64,000 nucleotides of DNA, from NCBI GenBank assembly GCA_029204225.1, contig CM055103.1, positions 21,082,709 to 21,146,708 of the forward strand. The letters run 5' to 3'. Origin of the DNA: Diphasiastrum complanatum (lineage: Eukaryota; Streptophyta; Lycopodiopsida; Lycopodiales; Lycopodiaceae). The notes under the pieces are model-generated. The model was not told the origin of the DNA. It did no database searches and was given only the letters and a program-made list of their open reading frames with translations. Made by a program: the position numbers and the translations under genes. Below are positions 40,901 to 42,207 of the stretch, in pieces. Every line of letters begins with the position of its first letter. Position 1 is the first letter of the stretch.

Positions 40901-42207
40901 CTCGGTCTGCTCACTCGCAGTGCCCATGTGCCATTGCAACAGTCCCCTGCATCATGTACTGTACCCTCTTTTTTTACACCCAGAACCCCCTTTTTTTACT
41001 TTTTTTTGTCCTTTTTTGGTAGTTAATATGCAAAAAAAAATTACTAAAAATATATTAAAAAATAAAAAAAAATATTAAAAATGGTACCGCCCTGGTACCG
41101 CGGATCCCAGGGCGGTACCGTACCGGCGGTACCACTGATATGGTACCGGCGGTACCATACCAGCGGTACCAGAGGGTACTATGATATATATATTAAATAT
41201 GGTTCCGCCCTTGTACCGCGGGTCTGAGGGCGGTACCACCATTATGGTACCGGCGGTACCACCAGGCACTATGATATATACATATATATATATATATATA
41301 TTCCATAATGCCCGCGCTCGTTCCGAAATGCGGACCCCCCGGAAAATGTTCCGGAGCAACTATGGAACTTTAAACCTATATCACTACTATCTCCCTCCCT
41401 TTCACACATATTCAAAGATTCCCCTTCAGTTTCATTTAATAACTATTGTTGTAGTAAGTTAATTACCAATAGTCTAAACTTCTATCAACCATCTACAATC
41501 AAAAGTGTGCCTTACCATAAACCTATATCAACTAGTATTTCCCTCCCTTTCACACATATTCAAAGATTTCCCCTTCAGTTACAGGAGGTAAATCATATCT
41601 ACATCGATATCTGAATATCAAAGAACCTAAGGCTTCTAAATGTGTTGCTAGAAACCCAACATATTGCATATGAATCAAGATACGACAAATTGTAAGACCT
41701 TCTATGTTTATTACAGGGTATACACCTTTGTAAGAGAATTTGTCTTATGTTGACATGATGATGATAGGAAGTGAAGATCATTGTTACAGCTAGAAAGTGA
41801 CATCTACAAAACAAAACTTGATGAGAAAACGATACTTAATGAGCACCCCACAATTAACATGAGTTGGAAAAAAAGGCCTTGCATAAGACAATATCAACAA
41901 TTTTTTTAATGCAAGAGACTTGCTACAACGATGAGCACATGATAAATGCGGTGATCTTCAATGTAAATGAAAGAATATTGTCTCAAATCAAAGAAAGCGT
42001 TAAGAACAAATAGATATGAGGATAGTATCTAGCCTTCTATCACTCTTGACTATTAAGCCTTATCCCAAAACCTCATTAATAAAAAAAAAATTACAATGGT
42101 GAGATCCACAAGGTGCTATTAAAATAAATACCTCAACTTCCACTGCAAGTTTAAGTCGAACACGCTCGGCTTCGCGCCCACCTGTCGATGTCTCTCTTTG
42201 TACTTTC
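616..42207 (-). CDS. PELO: PELOTA (Dom34) homolog, partial gene with giant introns
   Basis: Pelota is a paralog of eukaryotic release factor 1. With the GTPase Hbs1 it enters stalled ribosomes in the cytosol and starts no-go and nonstop mRNA decay. Six exons on this strand join, 5' to 3', as 42132-42207, 32018-32092, 31773-31829, 13770-13815, 12249-12324 and 616-691. All junctions have AG acceptors and GT donors, phases agree, and no stop is met over about 135 codons. Diagnostic segments are [90 protein letters not shown] and [18 protein letters not shown], in family order. They cover the end of the N-terminal Sm-like domain and the start of the central domain. Exon 1 was not found and the 3' half lies off the left edge. 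Intron lengths are about 10.0 kb, 188 bp, 18.0 kb, 1.4 kb and 11.6 kb, the large ones filled with transposons. Recognition is from memory of the family; nothing suggests a retrocopy, since introns are kept. Confidence 0.88.
692..1115. other. Intron sequence with (GT)n stretch
   Basis: Intron DNA between the last visible Pelota exon and a hAT MITE. It holds a short GT/TGTA simple repeat at about 930-966 and no gene. Confidence 0.5.
1124..1486. mobile_element. hAT-type MITE with GCGATTCGCGAATCGC ends
   Basis: A 363-bp non-autonomous element. Left end CATAGATGCAGCG and right end CGCGGTGCATCAATG are imperfect inverted repeats. Flanks are GTTCTAGC (1116-1123) and GTTCTAAC (1487-1494), an 8-bp target duplication with one mismatch, as expected for hAT. 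Both ends are packed with the palindrome GCGATTCGCGAATCGC and fragments of it. The interior (about 1275-1375) resembles that of the MITE at 11251-11845, sharing CTTTCATCTGATACCCAT, although the ends differ. Confidence 0.8.
1495..1987. other. Intron sequence, no feature seen
   Basis: AT-rich intron DNA between the MITE and a local tandem duplication. No open frame or repeat boundary could be supported. Confidence 0.45.
1988..2243. repeat. Two-copy 129-bp tandem duplication
   Basis: Unit 1 (1988-2116) and unit 2 (2117-2243) both begin CACTGATTGGTGAATGTTGA and end GGTTAAGCC followed by an A run. They differ by only a few substitutions and the length of one A run, so the duplication is recent. 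Non-coding. Confidence 0.9.
2530..3247 (-). repeat. 3' LTR-like region of the minus-strand chromovirus
   Basis: Read on the minus strand, a purine tract (GAGGGGGGGAAGGGA, 3248-3262) is followed by TGTTACA, the expected polypurine tract and LTR start. An AATAAA signal lies near 3128. Degenerate repeats built on TGACACATGTCA and TTGGTCCA lie at about 2890-3050. The outer boundary is not certain. The sequence does not match the 358-bp LTR at 7904-8261 on the other side of the element. Confidence 0.55.
3261..4487 (-). CDS. Chromovirus integrase with C-terminal chromodomain
   Basis: The 408-residue frame begins near the zinc-binding region (CLKCQ) and continues with the integrase core ([40 protein letters not shown]). 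It ends in a chromodomain-like tail ([18 protein letters not shown]), typical of plant chromoviruses (Ty3/gypsy). Such chromodomains direct integration to heterochromatin. The frame differs from that of the reverse transcriptase upstream because a deletion fused the two. Its stop lies just before the polypurine tract, as usual. Confidence 0.85.
   Translation of the reverse strand: MHKTYELILRNFWWPKLKKDVYHYVMHCLKCQVTKAEGIKPRGVLHPLPVLEGRWESISMDFVTNLPLTQLQHDSILVVVDRLTKMAHFIPTRKKIDAAGVANLFIEHVFRLHGLPLSIVSDRDTRFTGNFWTAVMAKLEVQLRMSSTEHPETDGQTERVNQTLEDMLRAFVGDKQTQWEKYLPRLEFAYNDKKNVSTKMSPFELNYGFRPASPVMVGIPQRVRSAANFLTQMNEMLELAKVNIRQAMDRAKSYADQHPMPREFVVGDMVFLQVPKDSKTLKTGKCYKLSPRYCRPWKIVKRISDVSYKLDFPKTCKVHPVFHVSRLKRVLHNGDNLLSDGLFAFQEQGEVIHGPARVLDRRERHLCNRLIREYLVAWHGRPLSDATWETAHSLCAQYPSFAITDDVT
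4499..5218 (-). CDS. Ty3/gypsy reverse transcriptase, RNase H deleted
   Basis: Reverse transcriptase with LRVDYRALN-type ([12 protein letters not shown]), [27 protein letters not shown] and the catalytic [10 protein letters not shown] motif. After [15 protein letters not shown] the frame stops and the integrase zinc region (HPG..HKTYELI) follows within about 30 bases. The whole RNase H domain and connection, normally several hundred codons, is therefore missing. The frame is the same as that of the protease part upstream, with one TAG stop at 5243-5245 between them. The element cannot encode a working polyprotein. Confidence 0.87.
   Translation of the reverse strand: MSKFKDVFPEDLPHGLPPSREVDHVINLVPGTATVPYQVSRTEDEEITRQLTDYLGKGQIQTSSSPWASPVLLVKKKEGSMRLCVDYRALNKVTIKNKYPMPRVDELFDQLDGAKFFSKIDLRSGYHQVRIKSEDVSKTASRTRHGHYEFKVMPFGLTNAPSTFMTLMNSVLRPYLGKFVVVFLDDIIIYSKTRKEHLKHLTKVFRLLRKHKLYAKQSKCEFFVEEVAYLGHIIMIALV
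5243..6076 (-). CDS. Gag zinc knuckle and aspartic protease region
   Basis: Carries a CCHC knuckle ([14 protein letters not shown]) followed by a retroviral-type aspartic protease: [14 protein letters not shown] replaces the usual active-site D-S/T-G with D-D-G, and the flap partner region includes IVLGRDWL. It is in the same frame as gag upstream, separated by a single TGA at 6077-6079, and as RT downstream, separated by a TAG. This is the decayed middle of one gag-pol frame. The altered active site is a further sign of decay, or a misread alignment on my part. Confidence 0.75.
   Translation of the reverse strand, partial: KKEDKFKGEAPQKRPSLIQPLKPDDFEKAKQERLCFVCMGKGHTVRQCPKGPFTKKDKKDKKQVHLVQTVCFPSDSAASEIKVYHEDHEHCCQLTSAMLVRPFSFGPHDLVRMHGKVGNQSVSVMVDDGATHNFINYTLVKKLKLPEVPSQHRYIVSLAKGEDKKIWETMVSKLNLGIQGYQDEINFQIMHLDRTDIVLGRDWLYSLGPSLHRNYQENTLSFQHKGREIQLHGEHDVPNSPMVCSSELCQLIGDEDHQVFLCDFQLIPEVSISSSIQ
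6077..7006 (-). CDS. Chromovirus Gag capsid region
   Basis: A 309-residue frame with an acidic N-terminal part and a retrotransposon gag domain in the second half ([50 protein letters not shown]). It ends in a basic, glutamine-rich linker leading to the zinc knuckle. The start codon chosen is the first ATG after the leader. The protein would form the virus-like particle that packages element RNA. A TGA at 6077-6079 stops the frame before the zinc knuckle. Confidence 0.8.
   Translation of the reverse strand: MTTPQGPDQPLERGFDELETKALAYRKGKEPMEVEEQEQFAEELDELVTKEQFLQLVTEVDELKLALANFKSSVDDSFAELKNLILSSAKGSLPSTSQLSPSPLPSVLGETLRSHPSVFKDLKAPTSNGEEKDRNADILQTFLSKWKNIHALKQTPDHLQAIEASLSLGPMAYKWWLNLQETGQTPRSWKAFEEAFLREFLPENELDRAWEAWERTVMDKSLIQYISQYREAILKIKNMDDYQKIRGFVRGLKDEYKVEVQRNSPTTLEQALRYAQIYDDSVGRKRARQQPLSEQPPQKDFQFKKKFLK
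7007..7903 (-). other. Retrotransposon untranslated leader with PBS
   Basis: Non-coding leader between the LTR at 7904-8261 and gag. At 7888-7902 (minus strand) TGGTATCAGAGCCAT is the primer-binding site for initiator tRNA-Met. A diverged copy of part of this leader lies at 24436-24650 next to another chromovirus fragment, so the leader belongs to a multi-copy family. Confidence 0.7.
7904..8261 (-). repeat. Chromovirus 5' LTR, 358 bp
   Basis: Minus-strand LTR starting TGTTACGAGCTCGTAACC and ending GGATCTATTACA next to the primer-binding site. Its length equals that of the LTR at 25354-25711, which is clearly the same family in the opposite orientation. It does not match the LTR-like sequence at the other end of this element. 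Confidence 0.85.
8262..9201 (-). CDS. Unrecognised acidic and proline-rich coding region
   Basis: A frame open for more than 300 codons on the minus strand, truncated by the LTR insertion at 8261. Likely coding starts after a pyrimidine-rich acceptor near 9020 (residues [14 protein letters not shown]). It continues with an aromatic and acidic part ([37 protein letters not shown]), then a long proline, alanine and serine-rich tail ([20 protein letters not shown]). No catalytic motif is seen. It resembles the acidic tails of the hAT transposases nearby in composition only. It may be a transposase C-terminus or a captured host fragment; a Helitron-like end lies just beyond it at 9351. Confidence 0.4.
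9325..9351 (+). mobile_element. Possible Helitron 3' end
   Basis: An imperfect hairpin (CCTCGTCAACGACGGG) followed 11 bases later by CTAG and then T, the layout of a Helitron 3' terminus. The spacing and the GTC..GAC stem resemble the better-supported Helitron end at 12088. The 5' end was not found, so the size is unknown. Confidence 0.45.
9352..9382. repeat. (TA)n microsatellite, hAT target
   Basis: Pure TA tract immediately left of a hAT element; the same tract resumes right of the element at 11219. Confidence 0.85.
9535..9750 (+). pseudogene. hAT transposase C-terminal acidic tail
   Basis: A remnant reading [15 protein letters not shown] and ending SEPEH, directly after the element's left end. 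The downstream non-coding sequence (9760-9960) matches that following the hATC remnant at 34.9-35.2 kb, for example TTTTCAATTTTATCTCAAAT. It is therefore the C-terminal end of the same transposase with the body deleted. Confidence 0.5.
10349..10735 (-). CDS. Second hAT-encoded protein, charged coiled coil
   Basis: A 128-residue frame inside the hAT element, convergent with the transposase. The N-terminal two thirds is rich in E, R, K and Q ([32 protein letters not shown]), as in a coiled coil. A proline/alanine spacer and a basic segment ([18 protein letters not shown]) with an acidic end follow. A related, frameshifted copy lies at 35796-35996 and a scrap of its start at 40490-40560, so it is a regular part of this family. 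No known domain was recognised. A role in binding the subterminal palindromes or as a transposition cofactor is speculation. The upstream region (10740-11060) with repeated CTCTCAC motifs may be its promoter. Confidence 0.6.
   Translation of the reverse strand: MFEDQGAVRRKSIEMAERIPPKPEGEARRKLEEDIRRHNERHRKQEADIAEMLRQARQRHPELQIPAPVVAPAPAVELDLDEQIEMNFTRRQLIMVRGRAARRRANQEAERERRNNAPDEGEESVEDP
11251..11845. mobile_element. hAT-type MITE with AAACGCGTTTCT ends
   Basis: A 595-bp element with terminal inverted repeats CATAGTTGC and GCAACTATG. Flanks ATACATAT (11243-11250) and ATACATAT (11846-11853) form a perfect 8-bp target duplication. Both ends hold copies of AGAAACG and its inverse, including AAACGCGTTTCTAGAAACG on the right. 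No transposase. The interior (about 11660-11765) resembles that of the MITE at 1124-1486. Confidence 0.9.
11871..12088 (+). mobile_element. Small non-autonomous Helitron
   Basis: A 218-bp element starting TCTATATAGTAC after an A and ending GCAACTAG before a T, that is, an insertion between A and T without target duplication. Eight bases before CTAG is a perfect hairpin, GCCCGTC-ATC-GACGGGC. Removal restores a continuous TATACATA repeat. The interior has two copies of a TGCCGGCAAAAAT-type motif and no coding capacity. Confidence 0.7.
12089..12170. repeat. (TA)n/(GA)n microsatellite
   Basis: TACATACATA grading into (TA)n and then GAGAGAGA. Confidence 0.9.
12249..12324 (-). CDS. PELO: PELOTA exon (MQEGL segment)
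   Basis: 76-bp exon between TTTACAG and GTGAGTAT. The first two bases complete an aspartate codon begun in the exon at 13770-13815. It then encodes [19 protein letters not shown] and CLLGP, matching the family segment DP..SAD.A.V.MQEGLAHICL. The last two bases begin a serine codon finished at 691. Confidence 0.9.
12911..13090. repeat. 90-bp tandem duplication
   Basis: Units 12911-13000 and 13001-13090 both begin GTTCCCTTGGGCTATCTCTT and end CTACATAATTG. They differ at one position (CCTATGAA against CCTTTGAA). A very recent duplication inside a Pelota intron. Confidence 0.95.
13120..13310 (+). repeat. Diverged chromovirus LTR fragment
   Basis: Resembles the LTR at 57132 onward over roughly its 57280-57400 part; shared blocks include ATTCATTCTATCTA-type, GAGAAGGTGGATG and GTGCTAGC. 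No boundary visible. Confidence 0.5.
13770..13815 (-). CDS. PELO: PELOTA exon (WDS segment)
   Basis: A 46-bp micro-exon between GTGTAG and GTAAGATC. It encodes [15 protein letters not shown] plus one base of the next aspartate codon, matching the family segment K.WDS.AL..L.QACDP. It joins in phase to the exons at 31773-31829 and 12249-12324. Confidence 0.88.
13816..16179. other. Intron DNA without a recognised gene
   Basis: Part of the 18-kb Pelota intron. Repeated CATGCAA words occur at about 14800-14935 and a C run at 14987-15001. No coding region is convincing; open frames here are short and match nothing known to me. Confidence 0.4.
16180..16290 (+). pseudogene. Copia reverse transcriptase scrap
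   Basis: Reads [20 protein letters not shown], close to the copia RT/RNase H linker (family form LKKFKM..CKP..TPME). Stops occur on both sides. A short decayed fragment. Confidence 0.5.
16603..16615 (+). other. tRNA-Met primer-binding site of an LTR element
   Basis: TGGTATCAGAGCC preceded by CA-T marks the end of a 5' LTR whose start is not resolved. The following sequence to about 17330 includes a charged, gag-like frame (17017-17205) but no recognised domain. Confidence 0.6.
17340..17999. other. Intron DNA, no feature seen
   Basis: AT-rich DNA between the gag-like remnant and the copia LTR. No open frame or repeat boundary is supported. Confidence 0.4.
18000..18442 (+). repeat. Copia 5' LTR with PBS
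   Basis: Begins TGTTAGAATAAT and ends GATTCCTACA, directly followed by TGGTATCAGAGCC (18443-18455), the initiator tRNA-Met primer site. The start is a best guess because the 3' LTR of this element is missing and cannot be compared. Confidence 0.6.
19042..19995 (+). CDS. Copia Gag with zinc knuckle
   Basis: The frame opens with a typical copia gag start ([17 protein letters not shown]) and continues through the UBN2-like gag domain ([51 protein letters not shown]). It has a CCHC knuckle ([14 protein letters not shown]) near residue 230. It loses the pol frame at about 19900, where the protease continues in another frame. Structural particle protein of a Ty1/copia element. Confidence 0.85.
   Translation: MAKESESIGSLFNEDRLDGTNFSLWCYMIKNLLIAKGLFEVVSGDVERPPSLAPTTPSRATSSTYVEVSFEGQKKWDRRDAQAHSVIALSVKRSILPHIRSCKTSKSAWEVLAKMFQVKNTAKVLFLRNQLSTLKMQEGDTLSNHLMKIKDLREELLSIDEIVENSQFVSITLNSLPHSYLPFVSTLSISLRGQQISFEELWLKGKPSSSKDQKSKEGQDQGSKKKGKCHYCKKFGHHIKECRKKLTKDKEKGIDTNTAMISLEHQKEEDSFNGDFAFVTNNLISNQNEISTTSRLAGFFSRKQHYFSFAGCCFFFH
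19859..20665 (+). CDS. Copia protease and integrase N-terminus
   Basis: Protease region with [12 protein letters not shown], in which the usual D-S-G is D-S-E, so the active site looks dead. It is followed by the flap-side block ([20 protein letters not shown]) and the integrase zinc motif (HARYEH..., CEGCILGK) and [12 protein letters not shown] at 20663-20665 interrupts the frame just before [10 protein letters not shown]. Confidence 0.85.
   Translation: MVILLLSLTISFLIKMKFLPLLDLPVFSAENSTTSALQVAVFSSIDWVIDSEATRHMTHHRDVFTKLMKIKDGSKVQGVDITSYPIEGIGSIPLILPNGEKKYIRNVLYVPKVKKNLISVSTIMNQGLIVEFKEDKCLIKDPKRSLLIVASGTLRGGLFLLDIYEPKALTSFGLVATNSHALELAKLWHARYEHLNFGSLNMLKKFNMVEGIPNMEHPEGHVCEGCILGKFQRKTFPIDGTIKVGDKFALIHSDVCGPMRTESIGKCK
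20666..21643 (+). CDS. Copia integrase core, with internal duplication
   Basis: Continues the same frame after the stop: [25 protein letters not shown] and the C-terminal block TYGxKP-like [19 protein letters not shown]. The stretch [17 protein letters not shown] occurs twice, flanking [13 protein letters not shown]. The DNA copies (about 21133-21182 and 21225-21274) are identical over about 50 bases, so a piece of the later copy has replaced the original in front. A glutamine/serine-rich linker with FGQ repeats follows. Confidence 0.85.
   Translation, partial: FVTFIDDFSRFTWIFPMKAKSEVFQRFKDFLAMIENQFGHTLKILRTDRGQEYIKSTFGTFLQSKGILHQMTTPYTPQQNGVAERKNRTIMEMARCMLKAKGVPHKFWAEAVITAAYISNRCPTKALKILTPYEVWYGKKPSVSHFRTFGCTAYAFMGYSSESKGYRLFNVDKLRSKLDDKGVKCIFMGYSSESKGYRLFNVDTNKIIVSRDVHFDEKNSYDLAPIHVMKGDIPQDDYVEVFPDLVSSSSVEEEGLPSSSNGQPTGSSSEQPIIHQEEQIYEEEQPVENFGQHSPISEHFGQQSVDSSDHFGQQSVDQSKVVGQP
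21650..22418 (+). CDS. Copia reverse transcriptase
   Basis: Contains [68 protein letters not shown] and the catalytic [10 protein letters not shown]. It reads in a third frame relative to gag and integrase and stops at 22418, before the RNase H part, which is in yet another frame. Confidence 0.85.
22419..23300 (+). CDS. Copia RNase H
   Basis: [15 protein letters not shown] through [31 protein letters not shown], then RNase H with [32 protein letters not shown] and [13 protein letters not shown]. The copia sequence runs out near 23300 and becomes LINE 3' sequence; no 3' LTR follows, so the element is truncated. The frame continues to 23376 only by chance. Confidence 0.85.
23310..23716 (+). 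mobile_element. LINE 3' fragment
   Basis: 5'-truncated copy holding only the 3' untranslated region. It ends in the family hairpin (ATGCCTTTTGGCAC, 23673-23686), GACATAAAT, a C run and a (TC)n tract at 23719-23781. Confidence 0.7.
23717..23781 (+). repeat. (TC)n tail of a LINE
   Basis: CT dinucleotide repeat joining the 3' end of one LINE fragment to the 5' truncation of the next. Confidence 0.9.
23782..24435 (+). mobile_element. LINE ORF2 fragment after reverse transcriptase
   Basis: Starts directly after (TC)n. It encodes the region following the RT ([14 protein letters not shown]-like, [39 protein letters not shown]), closely related to the intact ORF2 on the opposite strand at 46.2-49.2 kb. 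Contains a stop at about 24085. Cut by the chromovirus fragment that follows. Confidence 0.8.
24436..25341 (+). pseudogene. Chromovirus leader fused to integrase end and chromodomain
   Basis: 24436-24650 is a diverged copy of the leader at 7007-7903 (shared ATTTTTC..., GATCAGCGAGC). It then jumps to integrase ([35 protein letters not shown]), a stop at 24896, and the C-terminal part with [16 protein letters not shown] and chromodomain [19 protein letters not shown]. Gag, protease, RT and RNase H are deleted. A polypurine tract (AAGGGGGAGGGAG) leads into the LTR. Confidence 0.82.
25354..25711 (+). repeat. Chromovirus 3' LTR, 358 bp
   Basis: TGTTACGAGCTCGTGACC to GGATCTATTACA, directly after the polypurine tract. 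Same family and length as the minus-strand LTR at 7904-8261. Confidence 0.88.
25712..25830. repeat. Pyrimidine-rich minisatellite
   Basis: Irregular repeats of ATCTCTCCCTGCCCTC and related words; no coding. Confidence 0.6.
25890..26227 (+). mobile_element. TRIM-like miniature LTR element with tRNA-like LTR
   Basis: The 5' LTR end (TTTATGGATTTCTAACA, to 25967) is followed at once by TGGTATCATATCC, a tRNA-Met-type primer site. About 100 bp of internal DNA, a polypurine tract (GAGGGGGGG, 26075-26083) and a complete 3' LTR (26084-26227, TGTTGGAATATC...GATTTCTAACA) follow. The shared LTR part is at least 70 bp; the 5' LTR is diverged or truncated further upstream. No coding capacity. Confidence 0.72.
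26126..26198 (+). tRNA. tRNA-like sequence inside the TRIM LTR
   Basis: 73 nt that fold as a tRNA: acceptor GGACGGA pairs with TTTGTCC (two G-U), D stem GCTC/GAGC with A box TAGCTCAGTGGTAGAGCA, T arm CTGGGTTCAAATCCTAC with B box GGTTCAAATCC. The anticodon stem has one mismatch, and the loop TTCGGTA would give anticodon CGG. It lies entirely inside an LTR, so it is most likely a captured Pol III promoter rather than a working tRNA gene. Confidence 0.5.
26228..27787 (+). mobile_element. LINE fragment: ORF1 and start of ORF2
   Basis: Degraded ORF1 in two frames (26162-26611, 26755-27192): an N-terminal serine/alanine region and heptad-like stretch, then an L1-ORF1-like RNA-binding part ([53 protein letters not shown]). 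ORF2 begins near 27315 with an endonuclease start ([10 protein letters not shown]) and [12 protein letters not shown], and is cut in the endonuclease at GDFNAR (27787). Several stops and frameshifts. Confidence 0.75.
27788..28864. repeat. Unclassified 1.08-kb insertion between LINE pieces
   Basis: Opens with words TAAGGG/CCCTTA arranged in two tandem, diverged copies (about 27797-27885 and 27890-27985). A TATA-like site (CATTTATATGAG) lies near 28320. A second near-perfect tandem pair of about 90 bp lies at 28400-28555 (AGTATGCTTAGGGTTTGGAT). It could be a solo LTR, but inverted TG..CA ends and target duplications were not identified. Confidence 0.4.
28865..29190 (+). mobile_element. LINE 3' fragment with hairpin
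   Basis: Encodes the last residues of ORF2 (serine/histidine-rich, ending [10 protein letters not shown]-like), then the 3' untranslated region with the hairpin ATGCCTTTTGGCAT (29159-29172) and GACATAAATAAAGCTT. Confidence 0.72.
29191..29313 (+). repeat. (TTC)n(TC)n tail of a LINE
   Basis: TTC repeats grading into a long TC repeat; the next LINE piece begins at its end. Confidence 0.92.
29314..30240 (+). mobile_element. LINE reverse transcriptase fragment
   Basis: Begins inside the RT ([17 protein letters not shown]) and continues through the post-RT region. Multiple stops and frameshifts. Runs out near 30240 without a 3' hairpin. Confidence 0.7.
30404..31080. mobile_element. hAT-type MITE with GGATCGCGATCC-like ends
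   Basis: Left end CATAGTTGCAGCGGATCGC, then degenerate repeats of GGATCGC, GATCCGCGACC and GGATCAC. The right part ends CGGATCGCGTTCCAGAACG near 31070, with the ACATGATACCCATATTGGC block shared with the other MITEs. The final CTATG is missing, so the right end is damaged. The interior contains a repeated CCATCTACTGATGTCCAGAT (about 30838 and 30891). Confidence 0.6.
31081..31772 (-). other. PELOTA intron start, no feature seen
   Basis: First part of the 18-kb intron on the minus strand. AT-rich, with no repeat boundary or further exon supported. Confidence 0.5.
31773..31829 (-). CDS. PELO: PELOTA exon (GAYHTLEL segment)
   Basis: 57-bp exon, phase 0 at both ends, between GTGTCATAG and GTTTGTAT. 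Encodes [19 protein letters not shown], the hallmark of the Pelota N-terminal domain (family form [13 protein letters not shown]). Separated by a 188-bp intron from the exon at 32018-32092. Confidence 0.92.
32018..32092 (-). CDS. PELO: PELOTA exon (LRIRGKN segment)
   Basis: 75-bp phase-0 exon between TTGCTTAG and GTGAGAG. Encodes AVEFDN then [19 protein letters not shown], nearly identical to the plant Pelota segment (LRIRGKNI.EN.YVK). Confidence 0.93.
32093..32455 (-). other. PELOTA intron DNA
   Basis: End of the 10-kb intron between exons at 42132-42207 and 32018-32092. No feature seen. Confidence 0.5.
32456..33240 (+). mobile_element. LTR element 5' end with PBS and triplicated leader
   Basis: A probable LTR ends GTGTAACA at 32613, followed after two bases by TGGTATCAAAGCC, a tRNA-Met-type primer site (32616-32628). 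The leader holds three tandem units of about 150-170 bp starting near 32812, 32965 and 33135, each with GGGCGACCTAGTACAGCCA-type and TTGGATGA blocks. No gag was recognised downstream. Confidence 0.55.
33241..34275 (+). other. Unrecognised sequence, possible hAT exon
   Basis: Includes a frame (33826-34275) with [19 protein letters not shown] and a serine-rich basic segment ([16 protein letters not shown]). No domain recognised. It precedes the hATC remnant at 34409 and may be either leader of the LTR element or unrelated insert. Confidence 0.3.
34409..34569 (+). pseudogene. hAT transposase dimerisation domain (hATC) exon
   Basis: After acceptor TGTATCACAG, reads [20 protein letters not shown] and [13 protein letters not shown], the hAT C-terminal dimerisation signature (CERNWS...H...RNRL......LV). 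A GTGATA donor and a TTGCAG acceptor at about 34676 suggest an intron before the acidic tail. The body of the transposase is missing. Confidence 0.8.
34798..34859. repeat. (GA)n microsatellite inside transposase tail
   Basis: Pure GA repeat in the C-terminal exon, likely an expansion of the GAGAGA just upstream. Confidence 0.9.
35796..35996 (-). pseudogene. Broken copy of the second hAT protein
   Basis: Reads [19 protein letters not shown] then [17 protein letters not shown], parallel to the ORF at 10349-10735. It loses the frame after about 66 residues (deletion in the alanine/proline spacer). Same convergent position relative to the transposase. Confidence 0.7.
36365..36617. mobile_element. 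Short hAT MITE with GGTACC/CCGCGG ends
   Basis: 253 bp, starting CATAGGTCCCGCGGTACC and ending GGTACCACAGGGTACTATG, flanked by (AT)n. It is little more than the two subterminal palindrome arrays separated by A and T runs. Inserted into the TA tract near the right end of the larger hAT element. Confidence 0.85.
36690..37006. mobile_element. Element with GGACGCGTCC ends, copy 1
   Basis: Starts ATGAGGGTCCGGGCCG and ends CCGCTTCCTTAG. Both ends are arrays of GGACGCGTCC, GTCCGGCGTCCGG and variants, separated by A/T-rich spacer. No coding. Abuts copy 2. Confidence 0.65.
37009..37232. mobile_element. Element with GGACGCGTCC ends, copy 2
   Basis: Same start and end words as copy 1 with a shorter middle; followed by a TA tract. 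Confidence 0.65.
37255..37621. mobile_element. hAT MITE with GGTACC/CCGCGG ends, rearranged
   Basis: Starts CATAGGTCCCGCGGTACC after a TA tract and ends CTGGATCTATG before another. The interior has an extra set of CCGCGG/GGTACC words, suggesting two overlapping copies or an internal rearrangement. Confidence 0.7.
37678..37906. mobile_element. Element with GGACGCGTCC ends, copy 3
   Basis: CATGAGGGTCCGGGCCG to GTCCGCTTCCTTAG, between two long TA tracts. Confidence 0.65.
38323..40194 (+). CDS. hAT transposase, BED finger and DUF659 (frameshifted)
   Basis: DNA transposase that would cut and paste elements with these ends. The N-terminal BED-type finger is [21 protein letters not shown] (residues about 28-48). 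It is followed by a long proline/alanine-rich linker, then the catalytic region of plant hATs: [46 protein letters not shown]. The frame shifts once in a T run near 39540, so the product is split into frames 38323-39588 and 39461-40198. A GTAAGC donor follows 40194. Unusually GC-rich for this window. Confidence 0.85.
40309..40489 (+). CDS. hAT transposase second exon, truncated
   Basis: After acceptor CACCTGCAG, reads [19 protein letters not shown] and MLHPLFLSP, the usual hAT segment before the dimerisation domain. Near 40490 the sequence switches to the start region of the convergent ORF, so the hATC domain is deleted here. Confidence 0.78.
41192..41273. mobile_element. Isolated right end of a hAT element
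   Basis: GGTTCCGCCCTTGTACCGCG to GGTACCACCAGGCACTATG, a right subterminal array without a left partner, starting just after the TA tract that ends the previous element. Best explained as the displaced right end of the element at 34276-36364. Confidence 0.6.
41304..41364. mobile_element. Tiny hAT-like terminus pair
   Basis: 61 bp from CATAATGCCCGCGCTCG to CCGGAGCAACTATG, with GTTCCG/CGGAA words. Flanked by TTC and GAA, so no clear 8-bp duplication. Possibly one end of a larger element whose other end (GGAACGCC... CATGCATCTATGG) is near 42750-42790. Confidence 0.4.
41365..42131. other. PELOTA intron DNA with dispersed 60-bp repeat
   Basis: Two similar blocks (about 41371-41426 and 41518-41580), sharing CTCCCTTTCACACATATTCA-type sequence and CCCCTTCAGTT. 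No gene. Confidence 0.5.
42132..42207 (-). CDS. PELO: PELOTA exon (RKVQRE segment)
   Basis: 76-bp exon between CTCTCAG and GTATTTAT. One base completes the preceding arginine-type codon; then [19 protein letters not shown] followed by LAVEVE, matching the plant segment VRKVQRE...G.....R.KL..E.KVE. It is the most 5' exon seen. Confidence 0.9.

Larger units (their letters stand above)
37951..41183 (+). mobile_element. hAT element carrying most of a transposase gene
   Basis: 3233 bp. Starts CATAGGTCCCGCGGTACTGG, ends GGTACCAGAGGGTACTATG, with ATATATAT on both sides. The subterminal arrays are GGTACC, CCGCGG, GGATCC. It holds transposase exons and the promoter-side part of the convergent second ORF (from about 40490). 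The region between (transposase end, acidic tail, most of ORF 2) is deleted. Confidence 0.87.
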
